Assembly: GCF_002272745.1 (NCBI RefSeq)
Contig: NZ_NPBD01000007.1
Coordinates: forward strand, 496,001 to 560,000
Source: Terribacillus saccharophilus
Lineage (GTDB): Bacteria; Bacillota; Bacilli; Bacillales; Amphibacillaceae
Direction of reading: 5' to 3'
Length of the DNA stretch: 64,000 nucleotides
Shown: positions 7,863 to 16,280 of the stretch, one piece after another
How positions within the stretch are numbered: the first letter of the stretch is position 1
Layout: each line of letters opens with the position of its first letter
Made by a program: the position numbers and the translations under genes
The notes under the pieces: generated by a model
Seen by the model: the letters and a program-made list of their open reading frames with translations, nothing else
Databases searched by the model: none
Told to the model about the DNA's origin: nothing

Positions 7863-8879
7863 TTAGCTGCCCAGGGAAGAACGTTTGTAAATGTCGCCAA
7901 GAAAGCTTTCCATTTGATGTTTGCCAGGATCCGTATTGATCATGCACATAAGCGCGTCTCCTTGTTCCGGTTTTCCTGCTAGCAGGCACTGAAATCCCTC
8001 TCCCCAGCCGAGCGCAGAATATTCCACAGCCCCCTCAGTAGTATCCAAGAAGACTCCCAAGCCAGCATAAGAAATCCCGCTATTCGAATGGAGGATCTCC
8101 TCCGCATCCTTTTTGTCAATGATAGCGGAGGAGTATCCCTTTAAGGACTCGTGTAATGCAACAACCAGCTTCATTGCATCTATCGGTGTTGTCCACAAAC
8201 CGCAAGCCGCATCATACGGGTAGTAAGGATATAGACTAGGAATAGGGTTCAGATTCTGATGCCCATAAGCAAATGGGTGACGCAGAGAATCGTGGTAGTA
8301 GCTGTCCTTCATTCCTAAGGGATCGAACACGTATCTTTTCATAAGTGCATTAAAAGGCTGCCGATATGTATCTTCCAATGCAAGCTGTACAATCATATAA
8401 CCTGCGTCACTATAGGAGAAAGCTGTGCCAGGTTCTAGTTCGGTCACGATGCGCTTTGCACATGCTATTGTTGTGCCTTCCAATAGCTCGGCTGTGCTGA
8501 ATGAAGCTGAATCGAAAGGAATGGCTGGAAAACTGTGTTCCGGATCAATGATACCACCTTGATGCTGCAGCAGTTGCCGTAGAGTAGGTGTATTATAGTA
8601 AGTATCTTCTTCCAATTTCCACTTACATAGCAGGTCATTGACATGCGCGTCTAATAACAGCTTGTCCTTGGAAACTAGAGTAAGGACGAGAAAGGCTGTA
8701 ACGAATTTACTGACAGAGCAAGCATGAAAAGCAGTGGAACTATCAATTGGTGTCCTTATCACTTGATTCCCATAACCTGCACAAAAGGATTGTAAAGAAT
8801 GACCAGCCTCCATATAAGCCATACTGAAACCTGTAATTCCATTCGATAGCATCAGTTCTTCTATATCGTCTGTCTTCAT
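7863..8879 (-). CDS. Serine hydrolase, class C beta-lactamase/PBP-like fold
   Basis: A 338-residue protein of the beta-lactamase-related (PF00144) family. The catalytic SxxK is SVSK in HACSVSKFVTA; the second motif is YSD in FSYSDAGY in place of YxN; a GWGEG segment sits where the third motif (HxG/KTG) is expected. There is no signal peptide, so it is probably a cytoplasmic esterase or peptidase rather than a true beta-lactamase. The ATG at 8879 follows CGGAGG. It converges on the 46-aa gene's terminator and has no operon partner. The substrate is unknown. Confidence 0.82.
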   Translation of the reverse strand: MKTDDIEELMLSNGITGFSMAYMEAGHSLQSFCAGYGNQVIRTPIDSSTAFHACSVSKFVTAFLVLTLVSKDKLLLDAHVNDLLCKWKLEEDTYYNTPTLRQLLQHQGGIIDPEHSFPAIPFDSASFSTAELLEGTTIACAKRIVTELEPGTAFSYSDAGYMIVQLALEDTYRQPFNALMKRYVFDPLGMKDSYYHDSLRHPFAYGHQNLNPIPSLYPYYPYDAACGLWTTPIDAMKLVVALHESLKGYSSAIIDKKDAEEILHSNSGISYAGLGVFLDTTEGAVEYSALGWGEGFQCLLAGKPEQGDALMCMINTDPGKHQMESFLGDIYKRSSLGS

Positions 8880-8981
8880 TTCTTAACCTCCGATTTTGAA
8901 TATGTTATGAACAGTATACCTGTTTTTAAGATAAAGGAACATGTGTTCTTGTTGGCGGGGTTAATTTTTGTCTTTTATATC

Positions 8982-8990
8982 TGTTATAAT
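8982..8990 (+). promoter_or_regulatory. Extended -10 promoter for ywdI-ywdK
   Basis: TGT followed by perfect TATAAT (8985-8990) forms an extended -10; the -35 region is poor (TTAATT at 8961). It places the transcript start near 8997, inside the longer frame that begins at 8907, and therefore supports the internal TTG start of ywdI. Confidence 0.6.
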
Positions 8991-9023
8991 GCAGGTAGTA
9001 GCAAAACGATGGAGGTGTTCGAG

Positions 9024-9332
9024 TTGTTAAGTGAAGAAGCAGTGCTTCGGCATATGAAAGAGGAGCTAGAACGGGCATTAGACCATGATGATGTCCAAAA
9101 GCAGCGGGAGCACGTTCGGGCGGTTCGTTCGATGTGTGACTTGTTTTTGCAAAGTGAGCTTTCAGAGCGTCCAGTCAAAACGCAGGTGTCTAAACCGTCA
9201 GAAGCAGCAGTAAGCCCATCTGCAGCAGAATGGGCAGCAATGACAGGGGAATGGCCGGACCAGCAGACGCCCAAAAAAGCATTTGAAGAAGATGATGACG
9301 AATCGAACGGCAAGTCATTGTTCGATTTTTGA
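9024..9332 (+). CDS. ywdI: DUF5327 family protein YwdI
   Basis: A 102-residue hydrophilic protein matching B. subtilis YwdI in size, position and character: a helical N-terminus (SEEAVLRHMKEELERAL) and an acidic, disordered C-terminus ending in SLFDF. I place the start at TTG 9024, six bases after GGAGGTG. The frame is open from 8907, but the extended -10 promoter at 8985 lies within that extension and no ribosome site serves it. It is followed after 17 bases by ywdK, as in B. subtilis. Function is unknown. Confidence 0.78.
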   Translation: MLSEEAVLRHMKEELERALDHDDVQKQREHVRAVRSMCDLFLQSELSERPVKTQVSKPSEAAVSPSAAEWAAMTGEWPDQQTPKKAFEEDDDESNGKSLFDF

Positions 9333-9349
9333 TATAAAGGAGCAGAAAA

Positions 9350-9718
9350 ATGAAAGCATTACTCATAATCGGAGCCATAAGTGGTTTCATTACTGTAGCG
9401 CTTGGAGCATTCGGAGCGCACGGACTAGAAGGAAGATTGTCTGAGAAGGCAATTGCCACGTGGGAGAAAGCAGTTCAATATCAAATGTTCCATACAGTGG
9501 TCATTATCGGGGTAGCATTATTGCTGCAGAAGATTCAAGTAGGAAGTTTGACGACTGCTGGAGGTTTCTTTATCGCAGGCATTCTGCTATTTTCAGGAAC
9601 GCTTTACATATATGCTGTCAGCGGAATCACGATCTTTGCTATCATTACGCCAGTAGGCGGAGTGGCATTCCTGATTGGATGGGTGCTGCTCGGCTATTCT
9701 GCAATCAAATATCTATAA
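9350..9718 (+). CDS. ywdK: DUF423 membrane protein YwdK
   Basis: A 122-residue protein with four membrane helices. The N-terminal GAISGFITVALGAFGAHGLE is the DUF423 signature, followed by KAVQYQMFH. The ATG at 9350 is preceded by AAAGGAG. It forms an operon with ywdI and ends in a bidirectional terminator shared with gerQ. The family is widespread in bacteria; no biochemical role is established. Confidence 0.9.
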   Translation: MKALLIIGAISGFITVALGAFGAHGLEGRLSEKAIATWEKAVQYQMFHTVVIIGVALLLQKIQVGSLTTAGGFFIAGILLFSGTLYIYAVSGITIFAIITPVGGVAFLIGWVLLGYSAIKYL

Positions 9719-9749
9719 AAAAAACCTCTGCCGAAGCAGAGGTTTTTTT
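9717..9749. terminator. Bidirectional terminator between ywdK and gerQ
   Basis: CCTCTGC and GCAGAGG with loop CGAA, A-run on the left and T-run on the right. It serves the convergent ywdK and gerQ transcripts. Confidence 0.92.
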
Positions 9750-10242
9750 ATCTTGGTGGATAAGTTGCCAGACCACCTGGATTTCCATACGGGTAGTTAT
9801 AATTAAGCGGTTCATCGAATGTCACATAATCGAGATATACCATCAATAATAAGTAGCGGCGATTGTTCTCAGGATCACGAAGAATTATGTGATCACGTCC
9901 AGCAGCCTCAATCACGCCTTTGAAAATCTTTGCGTTCCAGCGGTCATTGTTTTCGAAGGTCATATAAACAGTAGCCAGTTTGTTTCGATTCAGACGCAAA
10001 ATGTTCTCGATATAAGACTGCTCGGTTGGAAGTCCTGGTAGTGCTCCACCCGGGCCGCCTTGACCTTGTGATGGAACTTGCTGTTGCTGTTGTTGCTGCT
10101 GCGGGAAAAAAGGCTGGTTTTGCTGACGAGTTGGGTAGCTATAATTCGGGACTTGCGGATAAGTATAGGCTTGGTTTGGGCTCTGTTCCTGATACTGCGG
10201 AGTGCTTGGAGACTGGTTTTCTTGATTCGGGTTCTTACTCAT
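9748..10242 (-). CDS. gerQ: Spore coat protein GerQ
   Basis: A 164-residue coat protein. The C-terminal 85 residues (from SYIENILRLN through the NRRYLLLMVYLDYVTF segment) are the conserved GerQ domain; the N-terminal half is low complexity, rich in Gln, Pro, Tyr and Asn, with a run of eight Gln. In B. subtilis GerQ is crosslinked into the coat by transglutaminase and holds the cortex hydrolase CwlJ for germination. I chose the second ATG (10242): AAAGGGG is seven bases from it but one base from the ATG at 10248. Its place beside ywdK matches B. subtilis (ywdL). Confidence 0.93.
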   Translation of the reverse strand: MSKNPNQENQSPSTPQYQEQSPNQAYTYPQVPNYSYPTRQQNQPFFPQQQQQQQQVPSQGQGGPGGALPGLPTEQSYIENILRLNRNKLATVYMTFENNDRWNAKIFKGVIEAAGRDHIILRDPENNRRYLLLMVYLDYVTFDEPLNYNYPYGNPGGLATYPPR

Positions 10243-10244
10243 TT

Positions 10245-10409
10245 TCATTCCCCTTTCCTATATCCTTTCAGAAGACACTCGGGCGGGCTGAAGCTGTGAA
10301 GGCAGTAATTGTGTATAAGACACGTTGTATTAGTATCGCAAGGAGTTTTTTCTTGCGCGCTGCAGCCTTCACAACCGTTATCGCCATACCTCATGTCAAA
10401 GGAACTCAT
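10245..10409 (-). CDS. Candidate Cys-rich small protein upstream of gerQ
   Basis: A 54-residue frame that begins MSSFDMRYGDNGCEGCS and holds six Cys in 45 residues with spacing CxxC, then single Cys about every six residues. Its stop lies two bases before the gerQ start and its last codons contain the gerQ ribosome site, a tight operon-like fit. Weak points are a poor ribosome site (AACAGGC) and no recognised family. The start codon lies in the loop of a 14-bp hairpin. It could be a spore-coat or metal-binding peptide; a chance frame cannot be excluded. Confidence 0.38.
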   Translation of the reverse strand: MSSFDMRYGDNGCEGCSAQEKTPCDTNTTCLIHNYCLHSFSPPECLLKGYRKGE

Positions 10410-10427
10410 GCCTGTTCTTTGACATGA
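10391..10427. repeat. Long inverted repeat between hemQ and gerQ
   Basis: TCATGTCAAAGGAAC (10391-10405) pairs with GTTCTTTGACATGA (10414-10427) with a single bulged base and an 8-base loop. There is no T-run on either side, so it is not a classic terminator. It could be an operator or an RNA hairpin governing the Cys-rich frame and gerQ. Confidence 0.75.
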
Positions 10428-10461
10428 TATGAAGCCTGAAAGGGGAGTAGAACAAGGGAAT

Positions 10462-10492
10462 AAAAAAAGCCGGACCAAATTGGTCCAGCTTT
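10462..10492 (-). terminator. hemQ intrinsic terminator
   Basis: On the - strand AGCTGGACCA and TGGTCCGGCT pair (one G-U) around loop ATT and are followed by seven T, just after the hemQ stop. Confidence 0.88.
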
Positions 10493-10494
10493 CA

Positions 10495-11241
10495 TTAGAT
10501 ATGGAAGTAGGTGGATGCGGCTTCTTTATTTAGGATATTTCCAAAATAGAAGTCACCGAATTCGCCGTATCGTGCGCTTACTTCATCGAATCGCATTTCA
10601 TATACTAGTTTCTTGATTGGCAGTGGATCGTGTGCGAATAATGTTACGCCCCACTCCCAGTCATCGAAACCAAACGAACCTGTGATAATCTGTTTGATTT
10701 GACCAGCATATTTACGGCCGGTTTTGCTATGCTCATACATAAGTTTCGAGCGAGCATCTTTTTCAAGTGAATACCAGTTGTCTTCATTCATCCGGCGTTT
10801 ATCCATCGGGTAGAAACACATATAATCCCAACGAGGTAGAATTGGTTTTAAACGTGCTTGTACTTCTGGTTTTTGTTCGATATCAACACCAGGTTTGCTC
10901 ATATATTTGGAGAGCTCAACAACAGATAAGTAAGAGAAGCTTTTCGTCATGAAAGATGCGATCTGCATTTTATCGAAAGCTGTTTCGATCTCCTGCAATT
11001 CATCCATTGTCGGACGCATAATCATAAACATTAGGTCAGCTTTATGACCGATAATCTTATAGACAAGCTGACTGCCGTTATTCGCTTCCTCAACTTGTTC
11101 CATATTTGAAAGCCAGTTCTGATATTCCTCGATTGCTGCTTGACGCACATCCTCGGAAGCCAGTTTCCAGCTTGTCCAATCCATTACACGGAAATCATGC
11201 AGGCAATACCAGCCGTCCATGGTTTCTACTGCTTCTGCCAT
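10495..11241 (-). CDS. hemQ: Coproheme decarboxylase HemQ
   Basis: A 248-residue chlorite-dismutase-fold enzyme that oxidatively decarboxylates coproheme III to heme b, the last step of the Gram-positive heme pathway. Key residues are present: His171 in MYEHSKTGRKY (heme ligand) and Tyr144 in DYMCFYPMDKRR (radical tyrosine), one residue off the Geobacillus numbering I recall. The C-terminal FDDWEWGVTLFAHDP block is also typical. The ATG at 11241 has AAAGGAG upstream. It is divergent from pta, as ywfI is in related genomes. Confidence 0.95.
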   Translation of the reverse strand: MAEAVETMDGWYCLHDFRVMDWTSWKLASEDVRQAAIEEYQNWLSNMEQVEEANNGSQLVYKIIGHKADLMFMIMRPTMDELQEIETAFDKMQIASFMTKSFSYLSVVELSKYMSKPGVDIEQKPEVQARLKPILPRWDYMCFYPMDKRRMNEDNWYSLEKDARSKLMYEHSKTGRKYAGQIKQIITGSFGFDDWEWGVTLFAHDPLPIKKLVYEMRFDEVSARYGEFGDFYFGNILNKEAASTYFHI

Positions 11242-11440
11242 GCCTAAACACTCCTTTTTCGTTCACATTCTTTGTATAGTGTAACACAAACGACATCACA
11301 CCATGCTTATCGTTGCTTTCTTGTTCCCACTTCTATTATATCAACTGTTCAGCATGCTTCGTGTGTATACTTTGACAGAAATGGGAACATCTAAAAGGTC
11401 GGTTATTTTAATTAAAAAAATCAGTACCAGCTGATATGAC

Positions 11441-11469
11441 TTTAAAAGTAAAACAAAAAGATTTACTAT
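11441..11469 (+). promoter_or_regulatory. Possible sigma-A promoter of pta
   Basis: TTTAAA (11441-11446), 17-base spacer, TACTAT (11464-11469); each is four of six to consensus, 33 bases before the start. A TTGACA at 11372 has no matching -10. No convincing cre box was seen. Confidence 0.35.
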
Positions 11470-11502
11470 AGAAATGCAGACATATTCTAGGAGGGTTTTA
11501 GG

Positions 11503-12477
11503 ATGAGTGATTTATTTCAAACATTGCGGGAAAAAGTAACAGGCCAAAATAAAAAGATCGTCTTGCCGGAAGGCTTGGACGAACGTATTTTGGAAGCAGC
11601 AGCAAAGCTTGCAGAAGAGGGGATTATTGCACCGGTTTTGATCGGCAATAAAGAGCAAGTGGAACAAAAGGCAAAAGAATTATCTATCGACTTGCACGGT
11701 GCAGCAATTCTTGACCCAGATACGTATGAGAAATTCGATGAGCTAGTTGCAGCGTTCGTGGAACGCCGCAAAGGCAAAGCGACAGAAGAAGATGCAAAGA
11801 AATTACTAAAAGATGAAAATTACTTCGGTACAATGCTTGTTTATACAGGCGAAGCTGACGGGCTTGTGAGCGGAGCTGCACACTCTACTGCTGATACAGT
11901 ACGTCCAGCACTTCAAATCATTAAAACGAAGCCTGGAATTAAAAAGACTTCCGGTGCATTCGTAATGGTAAGAGAAAATGAGCGCTATGTTTTCGGTGAC
12001 TGTGCTATCAACATCGCACCTGACAGCCAGGATCTTGCGGAAATTGCTGTAGCAAGTGCTGAAACAGCAGCTATGTTCGGTATCGATCCAAAAGTAGCAT
12101 TGCTTAGCTTCTCGACTAAAGGATCTGCTAAATCTCCGGAAACTGAAAAAGTATCGGATGCGCTAGCGATTGCGAAAGAGAAAAATCCTAACCTTGTTGT
12201 AGATGGCGAATTCCAATTCGATGCGGCTTTCGTACCATCTGTTGCTGCGAAAAAAGCACCGGATGCTGTATTGAAAGGTGATGCAAATGTATTTGTATTC
12301 CCTAGCCTCGAAGCAGGTAACATTGGGTACAAAATTGCCCAGCGTCTAGGTAACTTCGATGCTGTAGGTCCGATCCTGCAAGGTCTGAACGCACCAGTAA
12401 ACGATCTTTCCCGCGGCTGTAATGCAGATGATGTGTACAAGCTTACACTTATCACTGCTGCTCAGTCCGTAGAATAA
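11503..12477 (+). CDS. pta: Phosphate acetyltransferase
   Basis: A 324-residue short-form phosphotransacetylase that interconverts acetyl-CoA and acetyl phosphate, the overflow route to acetate with AckA. The length and motifs (KKIVLPEGLDERILEAA at the N-terminus, SFSTKGSAKSPETEKV, FPSLEAGNIGYKIAQRLG, GPILQGLNAPVNDLSRG) are those of the Bacillus enzyme. The ATG at 11503 follows AGGAGGG. It is monocistronic, with its own terminator, and divergent from hemQ. Confidence 0.96.
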   Translation: MSDLFQTLREKVTGQNKKIVLPEGLDERILEAAAKLAEEGIIAPVLIGNKEQVEQKAKELSIDLHGAAILDPDTYEKFDELVAAFVERRKGKATEEDAKKLLKDENYFGTMLVYTGEADGLVSGAAHSTADTVRPALQIIKTKPGIKKTSGAFVMVRENERYVFGDCAINIAPDSQDLAEIAVASAETAAMFGIDPKVALLSFSTKGSAKSPETEKVSDALAIAKEKNPNLVVDGEFQFDAAFVPSVAAKKAPDAVLKGDANVFVFPSLEAGNIGYKIAQRLGNFDAVGPILQGLNAPVNDLSRGCNADDVYKLTLITAAQSVE

Positions 12478-12488
12478 GCATATAGGGG

Positions 12489-12520
12489 AGACGCCTTTCT
12501 TAAAGAAAGGCGTCTATTTT
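12489..12520 (+). terminator. pta intrinsic terminator
   Basis: AGACGCCTTTCTT and AGAAAGGCGTCT form a long stem followed by a T-rich tail. Confidence 0.9.
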
Positions 12521-12589
12521 TGTTTGTTTTGTTATTACAGTCCAAGTATAGTAGAATAACCTTGTCTTAGATGTAAAAGGAGTGAGTAT

Positions 12590-13396
12590 TTGTTGGGCAA
12601 TGATATCCGCTATTCATCCGAAGTAACAGAGCAGTTTGTGAAGTACGCCATCGATTACGTAGGTGCAGGAGTGGTAATCACAGACCCCTCACTTCCTGAT
12701 AATCCGATTATTTATACAAACAAAGGTTTCGAAGAACTTACCGGTTATCCTTCTGAAGAAATTATCGGCCATAATTGCCGTTTTCTTCAAGGTGAAGATA
12801 CGAGAAAAGAAGATGTTGCAGCCGTCCGGGATGCGATACGTGATGAAAAGACTGTCGTGGTAGAGTTGAAAAACTACCGCAAAAACGGTGAAATGTTCTG
12901 GAATGAGCTGGAGATCTATCCAATTTATCTGGAAAGTGAGCAGAAGAATTTCTTTGTCGGTGTCCAGAAAGACGTGACACAGCGGAAGCGGAATGAAGAG
13001 CTTGTTTCCCATTACTTAGAGGAAGTAACCCGCTTATCCACGCCTATCGTTCCAATTACGGATACGACATCGATTTTACCATTGATTGGTGATGTCGATG
13101 ATCGCAGACTGAATCAAATATTGGAACGTGTAGGTGAACATGTTCAGAAGTCAGGAGAGAGGAATTTCCTTCTTGATTTGCAAGGAATCAGCCGCTTTCA
13201 TAGCGGTGTTCATAATGGTGTGCTGCGCCTGCATCAGCTGCTGGATATGATGGGTACCCGTCTCATAGTCACTGGCTTCCACCCAAAGATGGCTATGGAA
13301 AGTGTGCGCCAGGCAGATTTCAGTGATCAAAACATCACGTTTTATGCATCAGTTAAACAGGCATTAACCTTCTTGGAAAAAGAAGAAAACCGCTGA
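12590..13396 (+). CDS. ytvA: Blue-light photoreceptor, LOV-STAS protein YtvA
   Basis: A 268-residue flavin-binding photoreceptor. Residues 15-130 are a LOV (PAS) domain with the signature GHNCRFLQG; Cys63 is the residue that forms the flavin adduct. A linker helix (QRKRNEELVSHYLEEV) leads to a STAS domain (about 150-265). In B. subtilis YtvA feeds light signals into the stressosome and sigma-B. The start is TTG 12590 (a second TTG follows directly), after AAAAGGAGTGAG. It stands alone between pta and lipL, a place different from B. subtilis. No other stressosome gene is in the window. Confidence 0.93.
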   Translation: MLGNDIRYSSEVTEQFVKYAIDYVGAGVVITDPSLPDNPIIYTNKGFEELTGYPSEEIIGHNCRFLQGEDTRKEDVAAVRDAIRDEKTVVVELKNYRKNGEMFWNELEIYPIYLESEQKNFFVGVQKDVTQRKRNEELVSHYLEEVTRLSTPIVPITDTTSILPLIGDVDDRRLNQILERVGEHVQKSGERNFLLDLQGISRFHSGVHNGVLRLHQLLDMMGTRLIVTGFHPKMAMESVRQADFSDQNITFYASVKQALTFLEKEENR

Positions 13397-13424
13397 ACCG
13401 ATAATCGGTCAGCGGTTTTTTATT
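13388..13424. terminator. Terminator between ytvA and lipL
   Basis: AACCGCTG-A-ACCGAT pairs with ATCGGT-CAGCGGTT with one bulge and is followed by six T. It includes the ytvA stop codon and separates convergent genes. Confidence 0.88.
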
Positions 13425-14244
13425 AGAAATTCTCATTACGGCTGCGCATCAGCTTCATCCGTTCTTGCTGCAGTTGGACTTCTTGAACTGTCATCTCAGA
13501 GGAAGGATTAATAGCTGTGATAGAGGCTAGTCCATCAACAATCCGCTTACAAACTTGTTCGCTAGTAAGGGGAACCTGGAGCAATTCTTCCAGTGATGCC
13601 ATCGTTTCCGGCACTACAGCAGGGAAGGTGAAGCGAGTTTCCGCATCTTTTTTAGCTCTTTGATAAAATCCTTGAACAATTTCGGCACGTGACGCGCCGC
13701 TTCCATCTACACACAAGTAAATTTGAACAGCAGAACCGTCTTTTACTCTGCGCTGGGAGATACCTGCAAATTTCCGGCCGTCTATGCTCAAGTCATAGGT
13801 TCCAGGACAATAAGAACCGACTACCTCAAAAGCTTCAATTTTATCAGTAAGATCCTGGAAGATATATTGGATGAAAGAAACCATCGCTTGATAACCGTCA
13901 TGGATTCCGATGTGCTTGGCATCCGGGAAAATGAAGGATAGATTGACAACCCCTTTATCCAGCAGCACAGCTAGTCCGCCAGAGTTTCGGACGACAGCTT
14001 TATAGCCTTTTTCCTGTAAATAAGATATTCCTTCTTTTATATAAGGAAGACGAGAATCAGGTATGCCGAGCATAATCGTGCGGTCATGAACCCAAAGTCT
14101 TGCAGTTGGCGGAGCTAGATTTTCTCCGACGGAAATGGCTAAGGCATCATCTATCGCAAAGGAAGCCATCGCCTGTTCCGGACCGTCTTCACCGGAATGA
14201 TCGATAATGCGGAATTCAGGTGCTTTTAATAATGTATGTAACAC
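13423..14244 (-). CDS. lipL: Octanoyl-[GcvH]:protein N-octanoyltransferase LipL
   Basis: A 273-residue lipoate-protein ligase-like enzyme (B. subtilis YwfL) that moves octanoyl from GcvH to E2 subunits in lipoate assembly. Cys146 in GSYCPGTYDLSIDG is the expected catalytic cysteine and DGRKFAGISQRR is the conserved lipoyl-transfer motif with Lys158. The frame is open to 14292, but GTG 14244 is ten bases after AAGGAG and gives the family length. It is convergent with ytvA and divergent from ywfO, matching the B. subtilis neighbourhood. Confidence 0.9.
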   Translation of the reverse strand: MLHTLLKAPEFRIIDHSGEDGPEQAMASFAIDDALAISVGENLAPPTARLWVHDRTIMLGIPDSRLPYIKEGISYLQEKGYKAVVRNSGGLAVLLDKGVVNLSFIFPDAKHIGIHDGYQAMVSFIQYIFQDLTDKIEAFEVVGSYCPGTYDLSIDGRKFAGISQRRVKDGSAVQIYLCVDGSGASRAEIVQGFYQRAKKDAETRFTFPAVVPETMASLEELLQVPLTSEQVCKRIVDGLASITAINPSSEMTVQEVQLQQERMKLMRSRNENF

Positions 14245-14429
14245 GTAGAACGCGCTCCTTTTCAGCTGAATGGCATTAAAACGCCAATACATAGTATAGC
14301 AAAAAATAGGGTAGACAAGAAACGAGTAAAAATTACTTTTAGTTGTTTACGGGGGACCCGATATTTTATACACTAATTCTATTGGACAAAAAAATACGAG
14401 ACAGAATGACATAAAGTGAGGCAGAGGAA

Positions 14430-15725
14430 ATGGCGTATCGAGACGAAAAACTAGATGAAGAAAAAGTTTTCAAAGATCCTGTGCATCGCTATGTACATGT
14501 CCGTGACAGGGTGATATGGGATCTGATAGCAACGCCTGAATTCCAGCGGCTTCGCAGGATTAAGCAGCTTGGAACCTCTTATATGACGTTTCATGGAGCC
14601 GAACACAGCCGGTTCAATCATTCCTTAGGGGTTTATGAGATTGTCAGACGGATCGTGAACAACTTCGAGAACCGCAAGAACTGGAAAAAGGAACAGCGGC
14701 TGCTTCTGCTCTGCGCTGCTTTGCTCCACGATCTTGGTCATGGACCGTATTCTCATTCCTTCGAAAAGGTTTTCGGCTTGGATCATGAGGAATTCACCCG
14801 AAAGATTATCCTAGGGAATACTGGAGTCAATCATGTGCTGCGGAAAGTGAGTGCAAGTTTTCCGAAGAAAGTAGCTGAGGTTATCAATAAGACATATGGC
14901 GATAAATTAATCGTCAGTATCATCTCAAGCCAAATCGACGCAGACAGGATGGACTATTTGCAGCGTGATGCCTATTTCACGGGTGTAAGCTACGGCCATT
15001 TTGATATGGAACGTATACTTCGGGTAATGCGGCCCCGTGAGGATCAAGTCGTTATTAAAGAATCCGGCATGCATGCAGTAGAGGATTATATCATGAGCCG
15101 CTACCAAATGTATTGGCAAGTATATTTCCACCCGGTAACACGCAGTGCGGAAGTAATACTGACGAAAATTCTGCATCGTGCAAAAGCACTTTACAAAAGT
15201 GATTATACATTCAAGCTGCGACCGCAGCACTTTATCTCCTTGTTTGATGAAAATGTCACCTTGGAAGATTATATACGGCTTGATGAAAACGTAACATCCT
15301 TCTATTTCCAGGCTTGGCTTGAAGAAGATGATGATATACTAAGGGACTTGTGTGAAAGATTCCTGAATCGCAGACTTTTCAAGTATATCGAGTTCAATCC
15401 GCTTCTGCATGTAAAAGAGATGGTCGAGCTGTCCCGGCTCTTCAGTGAAGTCGGAATCGATCCGGAATATTATCTGATTGATGATTCTTCATCAGATTTG
15501 CCTTATGACTTCTATCGTCCAGGCGAGGAAGAAGAGCGTTTGCCGATCCATTTACAATTACCAAATGGAAAACTTAAGGAATTATCCCGCCAATCGGATA
15601 TTGTCGAAGCGATTTCGGGTAAAAAACGAACAGACCATAAATTGTATTTCCCTCAGGACATTCTGGAAGCCCTGCCGGATGACAGTCAACAGAAGCAACG
15701 GATCTATGATATTTTATTCCAATAA
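14430..15725 (+). CDS. ywfO: HD-domain phosphohydrolase YwfO
   Basis: A 431-residue HD-superfamily protein like B. subtilis YwfO. The metal ligands are visible in order: His in HSRFNHSLG, the HD pair in LLHDLGHGPYSHSFE, and Asp in QIDADRMDYLQRD. Family relatives are dNTP triphosphohydrolase-like or nucleotide phosphohydrolases, but the substrate of this branch is unsettled. The ATG at 14430 follows GAGGCAGAGG. TTGTTT (14343) with TATACA (14367), 18 apart, is a weak promoter candidate. ywgA follows after 12 bases. Confidence 0.9.
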   Translation: MAYRDEKLDEEKVFKDPVHRYVHVRDRVIWDLIATPEFQRLRRIKQLGTSYMTFHGAEHSRFNHSLGVYEIVRRIVNNFENRKNWKKEQRLLLLCAALLHDLGHGPYSHSFEKVFGLDHEEFTRKIILGNTGVNHVLRKVSASFPKKVAEVINKTYGDKLIVSIISSQIDADRMDYLQRDAYFTGVSYGHFDMERILRVMRPREDQVVIKESGMHAVEDYIMSRYQMYWQVYFHPVTRSAEVILTKILHRAKALYKSDYTFKLRPQHFISLFDENVTLEDYIRLDENVTSFYFQAWLEEDDDILRDLCERFLNRRLFKYIEFNPLLHVKEMVELSRLFSEVGIDPEYYLIDDSSSDLPYDFYRPGEEEERLPIHLQLPNGKLKELSRQSDIVEAISGKKRTDHKLYFPQDILEALPDDSQQKQRIYDILFQ

Positions 15726-15737
15726 GGAGGAGCAGCT

Positions 15738-16241
15738 ATGCTAGCCAACCACGCAAATCTCCTGCAATTCTTTTCTTCCGTGGAAGAAGTGGTAGGAAGA
15801 AAGAAACTGCAAAAGATGATTTACATACTGAAGAAAAATGGTATTCCGTTCGGTGAAAAATATGAATTCCATCTATTCGGTCCCTATTCGGAGGAACTAT
15901 CCCTGCGTGTGGATGAACTGAGCAACCTCGGTTTGATCAAAGAGACAAAAGAGGATAAAAGCAGCTATTTCCAATACCGTTATACAATTACGGAGGAAGG
16001 CCAACAGTTTCTCACACATTATGATAATCAATTCCCGGATTACCAGGAAGCTATCCGCCTGCTGAAAGAAAAAAGCTCTCGTTTCCTGGAGCTGGTTTCC
16101 ACTATGCTGTACTTTGAAGAACTACCGCAAGAAGAAGTAGAAGATAAAGTACGGACAGTGAAAAAGAAACAAAATTATACCGATGAAGAGATGACCCAAG
16201 CTTGGGAATTCATCAGTTCATTGAAAAAACAGCAAGTTTGA
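15738..16241 (+). CDS. ywgA: YwgA family protein
   Basis: A 167-residue soluble protein matching B. subtilis YwgA, which also follows ywfO. The N-terminal 90 residues look like a winged-helix or antitoxin-SocA-like fold (VVGRKKLQKMIYILKK, FHLFGPYSEEL), with a helical C-terminus. The ATG at 15738 has AAGGAGG eight bases upstream. No function is established. A strong terminator follows. Confidence 0.88.
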   Translation: MLANHANLLQFFSSVEEVVGRKKLQKMIYILKKNGIPFGEKYEFHLFGPYSEELSLRVDELSNLGLIKETKEDKSSYFQYRYTITEEGQQFLTHYDNQFPDYQEAIRLLKEKSSRFLELVSTMLYFEELPQEEVEDKVRTVKKKQNYTDEEMTQAWEFISSLKKQQV

Positions 16242-16280
16242 AAAGAGCGAAGGATCCACGTGATCCTTCGCTCTTTTTCT
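16241..16280. terminator. Bidirectional terminator after ywgA
   Basis: AAGAGCGAAGGATC and GATCCTTCGCTCTT form a perfect 14-bp stem around CACGT, with A on the left and TTTTT on the right. It also serves the convergent membrane protein gene. Confidence 0.94.

Noticed and set aside
10026..10427. 133-codon + strand frame opposite gerQ
   Set aside because: Its Val/Ala-rich run is just the reverse strand of the GerQ glutamine tract.
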